Assembly (NCBI GenBank): GCA_012845835.1
Contig: JABAKD010000001.1
Span: 18,220,090-18,284,089, forward strand
Length of the DNA stretch: 64,000 nucleotides
Direction of reading: 5' to 3'
From: Undaria pinnatifida
Taxonomy: Eukaryota > Sar > Phaeophyceae > Laminariales > Alariaceae
Within the stretch, counting starts at the first letter, position 1. Every line of letters begins with the position of its first letter. Under the pieces are notes generated by a model. It was not told the origin of the DNA and searched no databases. It saw only the letters and a list, made by a program, of their open reading frames with translations. Positions 51,465-62,702 of the stretch are shown piece by piece. Position numbers and translations under genes: made by a program.

Positions 51465-51775
51465 TTTCTTGTTGTTTTCTCTTCGCACATTTACTTTCCA
51501 GCTTCTGGACAAGCCGTGGTCACAGGTGTCGTCCCTTCTCCCCCCCGGTTCTTGCCTTCGATTTTTATCGCGCATCGGGTCCAGCAATCCCATTGCTCGT
51601 CGATTTTTCATCAAGTGTTGCTAACTCACGCTCCTGCGCTTTCCGCAAGTCAATTCGTGCACAAGAAAAAAATCCCCACGAATTTATACGAGTATGCACT
51701 CGGGAGGATTCGAACTCACGAAACTGACCTATACCAGGCTCGAGGATAAACTGATACGCCACCGGGGCGACCGGT
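51465..51775 (-). mobile_element. tRNA-derived SINE, full copy
   Basis: Minus strand: GGTCGCCCCGGTGGCGTATC contains the A-box TGGCGTATCAGT; the B-box AGTTCGAATCC is at 51716-51706. The body has AATCGACGAGCAATGGGATT, and the 3' core is GAAGGGACGACACCTGTGAC, GGCTTGTCCAGAAGCTGG, followed by an A-rich end AAAACAACAAGAAAAAAG. Relatives are at 8075-8306 and 9342-9420. In 50290-51460 I see no supported feature. Confidence 0.82.
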
Positions 51776-52149
51776 AAGCCCATATGAGAATGTGGCGCTA
51801 GCGAACAGGAGACAGGGGGCGTTACGTAGTGACGGCGGCCCAGACCAATTCCTTACCGCTAAATTAACTCCCTCCGCCGTAATGCCGTATTACGGTATTC
51901 CGTAATCCGACATATTTGCTGACGATACAACAGCAGTATCGTTGCAATACCGATAATCGTGAAAACACTGTTGAAGAATTGTCTCCCTTTGAAGCCCGAA
52001 CTCGTTGAACACAAGCGGCTGGCGTGTCGACGTATTGTAGAGCCATATGCCCATATCCCATACCCCATATGCCCATGAAGGTGATAGACGCAGGGGTACA
52101 CCGGTGCGTTGAAGAGTACGTTGCTGAAACGGGACGGCCAGCGGGGTTT

Positions 52150-54170
52150 CCATAAGTACTGAGAAGACACGATCGGTTTGAAAGGCCAGAAGGCGAGAAG
52201 TGAGCAGTTCATCATGGTCGAGGACGGCACGATGATGCTGCGGGAGAAGGTGCACATTCGTGAACGGCGGGTGGCGTTTTTCCACACCCTCGTGAACAAG
52301 CAACCGCCTGAACTTGACCCCACAGTCAGCACCCTATCCCCACAACGACCGCTCGCCCTATCGCTTGGCGACGAACCAGCCATGGACGAGTTGGGGTAAT
52401 TCGGAGCACGGCGAAATGGAAAGCGGTGGAACCAGACTCTCGTCCGGCGGAGTTACTGAAAGTCGACCACCCCGAATTATTCCGATGCTTTCACAAGATG
52501 CTTGTCAACGTGTGAAAAACGGGAAGAGCCCCCCGGCAATGGAAAGATGCGACCACCAAGGTCCTTCCCAAAAAGAAGGATCGTTCTGATTGCCACAACT
52601 ACAGGGGGATTTCGTTGTTGCCCATGCAGGAAAGCTGCCGTTGAAAATCGTCGCATCCCGCCTCAGCAACTACCGTGAGGACGCAGGAATTCTCCTCGAG
52701 CAGCAGTGCGGCTTTCGCCCGGCACGATCAACGGTCGACATGTTGCTAGTCGTGCGCCGACTGCAAGAACCCGGACGAGCTAAGAACACCCCATTTCATA
52801 CGTGCTTTATCGACCTCCAGAAAGGATAGGACTCCGTCGACCGAAAACTGTTGTAGGTGGTGCTCGCACGCTTTGGCGTAGGGGATGAGATGCTAACCGT
52901 TGCCCGCCAGTTCCACGATGGCATGCAAGCTCGCGTGCGCACTGATGACGGTGTGTGCTCGGAATGATTCGACTCGTCCAACGGTTGCGGCAAGGACGCG
53001 TGCTATCGCCGCATCTCTTCAATGTCTTCTTCCCCGCTGCGATACACACGGTGCGCTTCAGTAAGGACCCAGACATTCTAAGGGGTTAGGTTGACCTGGA
53101 TGACGACGGGGTGGGGGAAAACACTGAGCCATTAGACCGTGTACGAAGCGCAGTCTGGGGTATGCCCTTTGCCGACGATGCGTTGTCTTCAAGTCGGCGG
53201 AAGGCCCTTGCGAAAATGGTGACGGCCGTTGCGAACCTCTTTGAAACAGAAGGTATCACCGTGTCGGAGAAGACTTAGAAAACCATGCTGCTGCGGACAC
53301 CGAACCAGACACCCCTTACTTCGCCGCTCGTCGTTGAAGCAGCAGGCCAGAGGTACAAACAATATCGCAGTTTTTATACCTGGGCGGCCATATCAACGAA
53401 ACCGTCGACAATATGCCAGATATCAAACAACGGGCCCGACTCGCGTGGGCATGCTTCGATCGGTTCAAGCTGGAGCTGTGCGGTATGGAGACAGCTTCAC
53501 GCACGCTGAAGGTGCGCATGCTAACGTCCGAGGTGATGGAGACACTGTTGCATGGGTGTGTGATGTGGACTCGGCGTGGAGCACTCCGCTGTGCTCCACA
53601 GCGCGCACCACAAGCTCCTTCTTCGGATCATTGGCTTCCATCGCCAACAACGCACCGACCACCGCATGCCGTATATCGAGACCCTCCAGAAGGCACAATG
53701 TGAGAGCGTTGAGACGACTATCCGCAAATGGCGTCTCCTGTTTACGGCTGCCGTACAGCGGGCATAACGACTAACCCGACAGGTGGTGCTTGGGACGATG
53801 GCCGGTGGAGAAACCCGGGACCGGGTCGGCCAGGACCGACAAGGGCCCGATGCCTGGTAGACAACATCGCGGTGTTTTGAGCCAGAGAGGGATCGACGCA
53901 AACCTCCCCTTTGTTGTTCGGGGTAGAGACGTAGCTATGGTCCACGGCGGCTAAACAGGCTGGCAAGTGGTGTCGGGGGATCGCCAAAGCGGCGGATAGT
54001 TTCATGGCGAGGTGGCTTTGGCCGAGGTGGAAACGAGCTGGTTACGGCATGAAAATTAAGGTGCCAAGAAGAAGGGCAAGAAGGAGAAATAGGGGGGGCG
54101 GTTGAGCAGCCGTACTGATGCCGCAGTTGATGAAACCCGAAAACAACTGGCAGATCGTGTAGCAAGGCAC
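52150..54170 (+). mobile_element. LINE relic 3 (plus), heavily mutated
   Basis: Across frames: [100 protein letters not shown], a decayed FADD in place of YADD, then MPDIKQRARLAWACFDRFKL and the C-terminal RRQRTDHRMPYIETLQKAQC, ESVETTI. Many stops and frameshifts. Same family as relics 1 and 2 but opposite strand. Confidence 0.88.
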
Positions 54171-54317
54171 CAATGTGATTAACACAAGTAGCCTGGGCTA
54201 CGGGTGTCTTTTTGCTCCCGCCGAATTCGAGATCGATTTCGAGAGAGTTTTGGCTGTTGTTTGGTTAAGTTGTTGTGTTTTTTCGCCTTCATTTTGCCTT
54301 GGGGGGGCGACAGTGGC

Positions 54318-54460
54318 AGCACTCAAATCGGAGACAGCTGCCGACGGGAATAAGAAGGAGGTGGCAGATCGTGTGGCTAGCCTGCAGGCTCGTCTAGGTA
54401 GCACGAAGCTAGAAACCTACGCTGCTCATGCTTCCCCTCTGTGGTACGAGTACGAGTAGT
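54318..54460 (+). other. Short SAP-like open segment
   Basis: The plus frame GATVAALKSETAADGNKKEV, ADRVASLQARLG resembles the helix-GxKxxLxxRL-helix pattern of SAP motifs, and stops at TAG 54458-54460. A weakly similar stretch (VDETRKQLADRV) occurs at the end of LINE relic 3 just upstream. Not assigned to a gene. Confidence 0.25.
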
Positions 54461-54479
54461 CTACTATTAATAGTCTGTT

Positions 54480-54880
54480 TTTTGCTTGGCTTTATTTCCC
54501 TCTCTTTTTCATTATTTCGTTATCTATCTATCTGCCTCTCCTTTCCTTCCTTCTTCGCGTTAATGTTGATGCACCACGCTCATCCAAAGCCTACGCGCCG
54601 CACGACATGAGAGAGAGAGAACATTCACGAGAGATAGTTTTTTTGTTTTTCGCCTTGTCTCATTTCGTGTTTGTATTTTTGTTCGTTTTTTTCATGTCCC
54701 ATTCTAGGAGTCCTTCTGTTTCTTGTTTTTTTATTGTGCTCCCGTTTCTTGTTCGGGTTGTATTTTGCTGTGTTATCCTTACCCGGTACGCTGACATTTC
54801 GTTTGCTTTCCTCTGTTCATTCTGCGTTTATTTTTTTTCGTTCTTCTGTGTCACACAAATTCACTGGCCACGCTACAGCA
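54480..54880 (+). repeat. Pyrimidine/T-rich stretch
   Basis: TTTTTTG- and TTCCTTCC-rich sequence giving Phe/Leu-rich frames. No gene supported. In 54900-55730 I see nothing further. Confidence 0.6.
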
Positions 54881-55667
54881 AACAATTGACAATCGTACTC
54901 TCAGGGGGTTTACAATTTCCAAATTGTGTTTCGGTTGAAAAACATGTAACCATAGTATTGAAACCGACGAACGCCATAACAGAAAGCCAACCCAACCGAG
55001 GATAAAAATAGATTGGAAACTAAAAAAATAGCATTATAGGAGAACGTATTTCTAACCTATCATGCCAGTATATTGTTTTTGACGGCTTTTCTTGGGATGG
55101 GTTAGCTCTGGATAAGGACGCTCGACGGCTTTGAAGATGTTAGTGTTTGGTTGGGTTGGGCTTGGATGATAGTAATGGCAGGAAAACGTATACATATTTC
55201 TGAACTCCTGTCGCTAGCTATGAATTGGCGGCGGAGTAACAGCCAGTTAACTGGCTTTCCAGGTAGCACGTGTTGGAAGCTTTCTGGACATTTTGTCCGG
55301 GTCGTTTCAATTTGTTGGCAGTTTCCATATGCAATCGATTGTAGGAATTGTCCAGGGTGTGTAAAAAGGTATACTACCGTGCACAGCACATCGAGCCGCA
55401 AACGCGGCGGTCAGATGCACAAGCACGAAATTTATCAAATTTCCGCACAAAACTGACTGTCTGACTGGTATCTAGCCAAATAATAACCAGTCGGCGGCTT
55501 ATTGTAAATCAACCCCCAGCCCTAGGAATTTCCGTCTGGCTCCCGCGCAAGTCAATATATTAACAGCTTTGCGGGTCATTAGCGCTCCAGTACGATGTGT
55601 ACAAGAGCGCAAAACTACGTAAATCTCAGCGAGCAACTAACCGCGTGAAAGCTATTTGTAGCCAGCT

Positions 55668-55730
55668 ACCGTTGTTGCTGTTGCTGTTGTTGGTGCGTAT
55701 GCTGTTGCTGTTGCTGTTGTTGTTGTTCTC
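55668..55730 (+). repeat. (GTTGCT)n / (GTT)n microsatellite
   Basis: GTTGTTGCTGTTGCTGTTGT runs, followed by the CATTAACTCGCATAATCAAG block shared with 42730-42800. In 55800-56390 I see no supported feature. Confidence 0.75.
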
Positions 55731-56394
55731 TCATTAACTCGCATAATCAAGTCCGTGGTCACAGGACAGGCTCCAGTCACTCTGGAGTGGAAGAGTACCC
55801 AAGAGAAAAAATACACTGCTATAACAAAGCAATCAGCGGATTATCTCTTTTGCTACATGGTGGTGATTTCTATGGTACCGGCATGTGCTATTAATAGCCA
55901 ACAATACCACTCCCTAAGGATTCACTTTTCAAGGTGCATCTAGGCCTCGACTTCGTCTTTATTGATAAGGAGCACACGTCGACACGTCGAGCTGCAGACG
56001 CACCACTCAAATGCTCAGATGCAAAGAGGCAGAGCTCAAACCAATTATCGCGCACAACTAGCTGCAACACACTGTCGATACAGTATTGCACGTTCATAGC
56101 CATGCACTATCTAGAACAGGGGCTTCATAGTTGCTCTAGCTTTAGTTTCTTGTTAGTATTACAGGACACGTTGAGCCACAAGCACACAACTAGCTGTAGA
56201 AACGCCGCAATGCACTGTAATGTATTGTATTTAAATAATAACAAATATTAATATGAATAACAGGTAGTTGGCGACTTACTATTAGTGTAGACAGCCAACT
56301 CACAACTCTACTATTTCTAATAATGGTAATCGTCCCCCCCTAGGTCCGTTGTGCGGGGTGGAGAACTTTTACTGCGCACCAGGGGAATGATCGT

Positions 56395-56700
56395 ATCACG
56401 TGGTGTTTATGGCAAGGCACCCACGAGGCGGTTAACATAGTACTCCCATTGCTGTCTCTAGAAGTGGCCATACCGGAAATTAAATTAACTCCTTGGAGCT
56501 GTCATCCATGTGCAAATCCGCCTCACAAGCGGTTGGTTCTTAGTAAGATGCAGCTCACCCTTCATGCGACTCGACGAATACCTCACGGGGCTTCGCGCTT
56601 TGTGCAATCAATGTCTGCCAGGTCGATGAAGACCTGACGTGTTCCGTCTCGGCATTGTAGGGCTGCGAGGGTCATACCACTACCATATGGTCATACCACT
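56395..56700 (+). repeat. Dispersed repeat alpha, copy 3
   Basis: ATCACGTGGTGTTTATGG, GCAGCTCACCCTTCATGCG, GGGGCTTCGCGCTTTGTGC and CCGTCTCGGCATTGTAGG in the order of 5040-5360. Confidence 0.8.
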
Positions 56701-57044
56701 ACGGCCATGGATGAATATCAAGTACACCCCCCCCCCCACCCCCTCCTTCGGTAAAAACCCCGACGTGCTTCGCCGCACCTTTGCAGGGGCGCGAGCATCT
56801 ATGTTCTAACGACTACGCCCATGCACAAAATTGAGTACCCCCGCTCTCCTCCCGGTCTCCGTTCCCACCCACTCCCTTGTGACGCCCCGCAGCTTCCCAC
56901 TGGTTCCACATAGCGGAGTGCTTCACGGGACGTCGTGCAGACTTGAAGGAAACCATCGCGGGCATAAATGGAACTGTCTATCTGCAGGTGGGTCGCTGCC
57001 TTAGTAGGCCGTGCTTCGGTGGGCGTTGAACGTTTTAAGCCCTA

Positions 57045-57935
57045 ATACGTATCACAGGAGGAAGGAGCTACCGAATCCGATGCTGTATTTTGACACATGC
57101 TTCAATATCATCGAATCGCCTGGGGTAACCCCATCCTCGATCTAAATTCCCACCCTGTTTTCCCCCCTGGGCAGTGGCGGCTGGCACGAGCGCGTTGCTA
57201 TTGATCGGGACGCTTTACTCGCAACGTTCAGCGTGGTTTCAGAACGATTTGCCCCTCGATGGTGACCGCTAGGCCCTAGCCTTGAAGGCGCACCTTAAGA
57301 TATGTCTTAATGCCCTTTCCCCAAAACCCGTGCCTTAAGGGCTGTTTGGAGCCTTAAAGCCGTTTAATGTGTCCAACCACAACGCCGTTAGACCAGAAAC
57401 CCCACAAACAGGTATAGGGTAGAAATTCTAGGCATTTCGTGAAGAAATGTATCTCCCTCCGGGCCAAAAATGCAATATCATAAATTCTCCTGGGGTACGT
57501 AGCTCCAGCCTCGATCTAAACGCCTACCCTTTTTTCCCCCTTGGGCAGTGGCGGCGGGCGCGAGAGCGGTATTATCAGCGGGGTTTCAGAACGATTTGCC
57601 CGAATGGTGACAGCTGGGCCCTAACCTTTAAGGCCCGCCTTAAATACGCCTTGACGCCTTTACAACTGGAAACCTTTTTGGGGACACATTTACTTGGAAT
57701 TGGAATAGGGAGGGATTTTGGGGCTCTAAAAGGGTTAACGCCTTTTTCCCAAAACCCGTGCCGTTAGGACTGTTTGAAACCTCAAAACTTGCCGTAAGGC
57801 CGTTTTTCTTGTCCAACCAAAACGCCGTTAGACTAGAAACCCCATAAACAGGGGATAGGGTAGATATTCCGGGCATTTCGTGAAGAAATTTCTCTCTCTG
57901 CGCGCATTCCAAGTACATCGCCCTTCTCCACTACT
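57045..57935 (+). repeat. Tandem duplication, ~400-bp unit x2
   Basis: Blocks GGGCAGTGGCGGC, CAGAACGATTTGCCC, AAACGCCGTTAGA or AACGCCGTTAGAC, and GGCATTTCGTGAAGAAAT occur in both units. The second unit has an extra insert near 57650-57745 related to 62121-62209. Confidence 0.8.
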
Positions 57936-59066
57936 TCTAGGAGTGGCTACGTAAAGGTGTATTGGTTGAACACGATACTCGCCGATCAAGACAAGTAAAT
58001 CACTTGATTCTTCAGCAAGTATTTCACTTCAATTCCAAGTGATTTTCCCTCACAACGTGGGAGCATGAGCCGTAAAATAGACCTTATTTCTAATTACGGG
58101 CCTTAATGCGTACCTTAACCATATTTTTTAACGCCATCTGAGGCGTGCCTTGAAGGCTAGGGCCTAGTGACAGCATAGATGTCGACGTGCCGTGGTGTAA
58201 CCTATTGGCACACGTGAACAACAGTTAATCGATCAAAACAGCAAAAAAAGCGGGAGAACAACATTGATTGAACAACTACGAACTTGATTATTTTGTGGTA
58301 CATTTTCTTCTTTCATATTCTTCTTTCGTTTCTTCCTCGCAAACAGTCTGGTGTGCTGGCTTTCATGTATATGTCCAGGCCTCTTGTTCGTTGCGGTTGG
58401 CATCGCACGGCCAAATCATCCTCGCTGTATTTACAATGTGTATCTCTGTCTTGAAGGTTGTGACCACAGAGCTCGTCTCTCTAAGAGAAGGCGTCGGCGG
58501 GTACGCTGGCTCTGCTGGATGTAGATAGCTGTTAGACAAATCGGTAGGGTCGTTATTTTGTTTTTCTCCAGAAAAAATCTGCGGCGCGAGAATTCGAGCG
58601 TCGAAATTGGGGGGGGGGGGGGGGTGCAAATTTTTTATTTTTGTCCCCTTGATACTTTTTCCAAAATATGTTTTGGCTCGTCTTGTTCGTACGATTACCG
58701 GGAGTTGAAGACATGCTTCACTTTTTTCCAACTCTGTTTCATTCGCTCGAAATGCCTCGTCGAAAATATCGGGAAAAATCGGCTGTAAAAAATTGGAACG
58801 ACACAGCTAAAATATTTACATGTAGGGTTTAGTGTAGATGCGACATTGTTCATAGTTTTTTCGACGGGTTCAGATGCGCCCTGCCCACGTGGTCGCGATA
58901 AAGTTAAAGTTATGTTTCAGTTTGCTGCATCTCAAAAGTGGGTGACTAGTAGAAGCGAATTTTGATCGGCCGGACCATACCGGTTATATGTACTTCATAT
59001 TGTTAGTGATACACTAGTAACTTGTAACTCTAACAAGAAACAAGGCACTAAGAAAGCCAAGCTGAT

Positions 59067-60123
59067 ATGTACAGGAAAAAAGCGAAATTCGGTAAAATTC
59101 GTAATCGTAACCATGGTCATCGAAACACATATACCCCCGCTATGCACCGCCGTGGCGTGACTGAACAGGTGTTGGACTCGAGCTGGATGGCCCACTTATC
59201 CCCCATGAGCCGACTCCTCATCATGGCGGGCCTGACAAGCGTCGGCACCAACACCATCCACTTCATCGACGCCGATCGAGCCATCTTCTCCTATCCCCCG
59301 AAACAACAACCGCCTCCAGCTCTTCCTCAAATCCAGCAGACCAACAATGCCGCCACCGCGGCTAACTTGCGAGCCAGCGAAAACCAACATGGCAGAGAAG
59401 ATCAAGAAAACGAGACCGTCGCCACAGGCGGTGGAAAGGAACAAGAAAACGAAACCGTCGTTAGAGAGGAACAAGAAAACGGAACCGTTGTTAAAGATGA
59501 GGAGGCCGAGTTGGAGGAGGACCGGCCACCACCGGGACAAGTCGGACTCTTGCAGTTTAACTCCTACGGTCGCGGAACTGAATTTATTTTATCCCCTGAC
59601 CAATCCCTCCCCGAACGGTTAACGCTTTCGGCAGAAGTGGAAATATTTGCTGGTGACAGTGGCGGGGAAGAATACGCAGTTAGTCGTGGGGGGGTCAGGG
59701 GGGAGGGGTTCCAGAGGGGAGGAGAGGCGGCGAGTGGGACAGGGGGGGGCGGGGGGGGTCGCGGTGTTTCGCCGTCCGTTTGTGTGAAATATTTGTCTAC
59801 CGTTGGGACTGCGGCCGTGCAGCGGATTGATTGGTTTCCGCGCCGGGAAGACGCGCTGTCGCTACGGCAAGCGATTGACGTTTATTGTCCGATCCCCTGG
59901 CTGAGGGATGGTGGCGGTTTAGGAAGTACTAGCGAACGCGTGGAGGCGGTGGGGGAAGGGGGGGGGGTGCACAAGCGCTACAGACGACGAATACAGGCGC
60001 CAGATAGTGGGGGTGAAGGAGGAGGGGGGGGGGGGAGGAGGAGGAGGAAGGGGAGGAGAGGGTGTTAGGCGTTTGCTTCTTTATCAGCGCGACCAGAACA
60101 GGAAGATGGTGCATGTGGGACAG
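59067..60123 (+). CDS. GT61 glycosyltransferase, internal exon with poly-G frameshift
   Basis: A probable acceptor is ACTGAACAG at 59168 (exon from VLDSSWMAHLSPMSRLLIMA); an upstream in-frame start at 59067 also exists. The exon carries an acidic/Gln-rich insert, AEVEIFAGD, VCVKYLSTVGTAAVQRIDWF, DVYCPIPWL and a basic stretch HKRYRRRI. After a G-run (about 60022-60035) the frame changes by one, to VRRLLLYQRDQNRKMVHVGQ, ending at donor CAG/GTGAGA. RLLLYQRDQNR matches the GT61 (DUF563) segment that precedes the catalytic HG motif. The shift may be a sequencing slip, a real lesion or a polymorphism. Confidence 0.75.
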
Positions 60124-61026
60124 GTGAGAAAATGGTAGTGTTGGATATCGGATGTCGGAGGACAACTGTGTTCGATACGATACCGATACCCAAAAAATAT
60201 AGTCGACACCATTTTAACACACGAAAAAACGAAGCCGATACCATTTTGATAGTAGTCGATACAGGAACGGATGCATCAGAGGTTTCTCCTTTAGTATCAG
60301 CGTTATAGATACGGGGATGCCAGGCGGGATGAAAGGCAAACCGAGTTCGGTGCGATTTATCGAAAGTTCGATATTAGATGAGGAAATTCTCGCTACAGTA
60401 GTGACTCGTGCTAGTTGTTGCCTGATAGTATTTGATAATGTCGACGTTTGTGCTTGTTAGTGGAAGCGATGGCAAACAAATCAGGGCTCTTCACGGTTCA
60501 TCAAAGTCTCGCGGGTGGAGTGGGGTCGGGCAAGGAGGTGTTTGGAATATCACGGGACGGGACGGGTCGAGTCGGGTCGGGTCGTGCCTGGAGGTTTCCA
60601 AATTTCGCGGGTCGTGACGGGTCACCCTGACTCGACCTGGCGCGTGACTTTTTTTTTTCGATTTTGGGTCGGACCGAGCGGATCTCCGGCTTCAATTGGC
60701 TCAAAAGCGGTCCTTACATTGCAGGCGGCCTTGTAAAACTATCAAATCGCTTCCGGCGCAATACTACTGCAGTTAATAACCCCTTGAAAACTGCAGGCAC
60801 GTGTTGGACAAGCTATTGATTGTTGGACTAACCGTATCATTATTTGTTTTGGGAAAAGAACAGCTTTTTTTTGTTCGCAATTATGATTCGTAACATGAAA
60901 AAAACGCGATTCGCGACAACACCTTGTGTTTTTTTTTTGTTGTCTTGGTTCGTTACTTTTTTTGTTCGTTTGGGGATGTCCCTGAATTGTGTTGCGTACT
61001 GCTGTATTTTATAAAATTAGTCTCAA

Positions 61027-61080
61027 CACGTCAGCTGTGAGTTCGATCAATTTATGTTCGATACTCATCTTCGCTGAATT
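61027..61080 (+). repeat. CAGCTGTGAGTTCGA family, copy
   Basis: CACGTCAGCTGTGAGTTCGA then TTCGATACTCATCTTCGC, directly before the acceptor-side echo. Confidence 0.7.
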
Positions 61081-61099
61081 TGTCGCGTCCTTTTATGCA

Positions 61100-61147
61100 T
61101 GACGGGTTATGGAAAAGCTGCGGAAAAAGCTGGGCGAATGTCTTGAC
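61100..61147 (+). repeat. Acceptor-side echo of the GT61 exon
   Basis: GCATGACGGGTTATGGAAAA followed by GCTGCGGAAAAAGCTGGGCG aligns with the real acceptor and exon start GCATGACAG/GCTATGGAGAA, GCTGCGGGATAAGCTGGGCA 270 bp downstream. The acceptor AG is lost (GACGG). Confidence 0.78.
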
Positions 61148-61383
61148 TCATTTAGAGCTGCTGTGGTCATGTTTATATGGACAATCTATTAACAGTTGGA
61201 ACTAGTTTGGGATAATGTTTTTCGCGGTGAAAGAGTTGAGCGGTGTCACGCCCTATGGTACTTGTCGCTCCTATGTTTTAGGCGGCCATGTGTACTAGCA
61301 ACTCCCTTCGCTTCGCAAGAATCGTTTTTTTATGTGGTTTTTGCGTACCTGCCCTGTATTTGGCGCGCCCTGACGCATGACAG

Positions 61384-61521
61384 GCTATGGAGAAGCTGCG
61401 GGATAAGCTGGGCACGGGTTGGGTCGTGGAGGAGATGACTCACGATGACTCCAGACATCCGTGCGAGTTGGTGGAGAAGCTGGCCGGCGTCGATGTGCTT
61501 TTGACGGCGCATGGGTTTCAG
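61384..61521 (+). CDS. GT61 glycosyltransferase exon with catalytic-region HG motif
   Basis: There are 46 codons, phase 0 at both ends. The acceptor is GCATGACAG and the donor is TTTCAG followed by GTACGC. AMEKLRDKLGTGWVVEEMTH, then CELVEKLAGVDVLLTAHGFQ. The hydrophobic strand followed by HG matches the aDvlvgpHGAg motif of GT61 enzymes; here it is LLTAHGFQ, with Phe where Ala is usual. The family transfers sugars (xylose or GlcNAc in known members) in the ER or Golgi. Confidence 0.9.
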
Positions 61522-62120
61522 GTACGCACGTGGCAGATACACGCACAGGTCTGATTGTATGGAGATGCGTTTTACGGTGTAGGTCAGCAGCCTTTTGGAG
61601 ACATGTGGGTTTTAGCTAGGGTCAAGTATGGAAATCGGGGAATATTTTTGTTTTATCATGAGTTTTTGTGGTCTTATCAAACTTTCAACAAAAACAGAAA
61701 CGTCGGATTTTTTCCCGACAAAGTCATGTGGGTATCGTGGGGGGGGGGTAGGGGGGGGGTTAGAGGGATATAGGGTCTAACGTAGTGTTTTTGACAGCTT
61801 TTGATGTTTTCCTTCTCATAATACTCGAAGCACACGTGGGCCAAACCAGCTTCTCCGGTTTGCATACTTTATCCTAGAAAATAACTCAGAATCGCGGTGA
61901 AGGCGGTTCGTAGAGGTGGAAGTCCTTGAACCAATCGGTCTCTGTGTGACCGGCTTCTCAACCAAGGAACTACCGAAAATATTTGGAATCCGTCTGTGGT
62001 TCCATTTTTTTTTTGCTGTACGCCTAGCCTAGCCCATGGGACTGTCCATCGATGCCAAGTGAAGGACGTTGGTCAAAGTCGACCTTTGCTTGGGTTATGG
62101 AGCCTCTCACGCGAACAACG

Positions 62121-62209
62121 TTAACCCCTCTACAACTGGAAACCCGTTTTGGGGGAAAATTTACTTGGAGTTAGTGCAGGGAGGAGTTTTGGGGCTCTAG
62201 AAGGGTTAA
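62121..62209. mobile_element. Possible piggyBac-like mini-MITE (89 bp)
   Basis: Bounded by TTAA on both sides, with inward CCC(C/T)TCTA termini (TTAACCCCTCTACAAC and, complemented, TTAACCCTTCTAGAG). The two flanks are themselves direct repeats (GTCAAAGTCGACCTT). A diverged relative with less perfect ends is at 57650-57745. TTAA target plus CCC ends fit piggyBac, but the length is minimal. Confidence 0.45.
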
Positions 62210-62359
62210 GTCAAAGTCGACCTTGGGATGGGGTATGGAGCTCCTCAAGTGAGGATCACCGTGAAAAAATGACGTGTGCCTCTCCCGTAGCAAGCTTTTG
62301 GGTATCACCCACCATGGAAAGGCACAAGGGTTTTTCCGTGGTACAGAGTAGCGCTGGGA

Positions 62360-62456
62360 GAGCGTAGCGCTAGGTTAGCGTAGCGCTAGGCGAGCATAGC
62401 ACTAGGCTTGCGTAGCCTAGCGCTAGCGTGGTATAGCATTACGTTGCGTAGCGACG
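62360..62456 (+). repeat. GTAGCGCTAGG microsatellite
   Basis: Irregular AGCGTAGCGCTAGGC units. A related GTAGCGTAGAGTAGG array is at 62530-62705. Confidence 0.85.
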
Positions 62457-62515
62457 TGTTCTTGACGGCGCACGGGTTTCAGGTGCGCAGGCAGATACAG
62501 ATGCAGGTATGATTC
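62456..62515 (+). repeat. Splice-junction echo 1 of the GT61 exon
   Basis: TGTTCTTGACGGCGCACGGG, TTTCAG/GTGCGC aligns with the true TGCTTTTGACGGCGCATGGG, TTTCAG/GTACGC; the following GCAGATAC and CAGGT also match. The donor remains usable in appearance. Confidence 0.88.
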
Positions 62516-62529
62516 GTGTGGGTATCATG

Positions 62530-62702
62530 CGCGGCATAGCGCGATGTAGTGTGATACAGCGTAGCGCGGCTTAGCGCGATGCAGCATAGTGCTTGTGGGG
62601 CATAGCATCGCGTACGTACAGTAGCGTAACCTAGGATAATGTAGGGTAGCATAGCGTACGTAGCGTAGAGTAGGGTAGCGTAGAGTAGGGTAGCGTAGCG
62701 TA
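62530..62702 (+). repeat. GCATAGCGCG / GTAGCGTAG microsatellite
   Basis: An irregular array of AGCATAGCG and GTAGCGTAGAGTAGG units between the two exon echoes. Confidence 0.85.
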
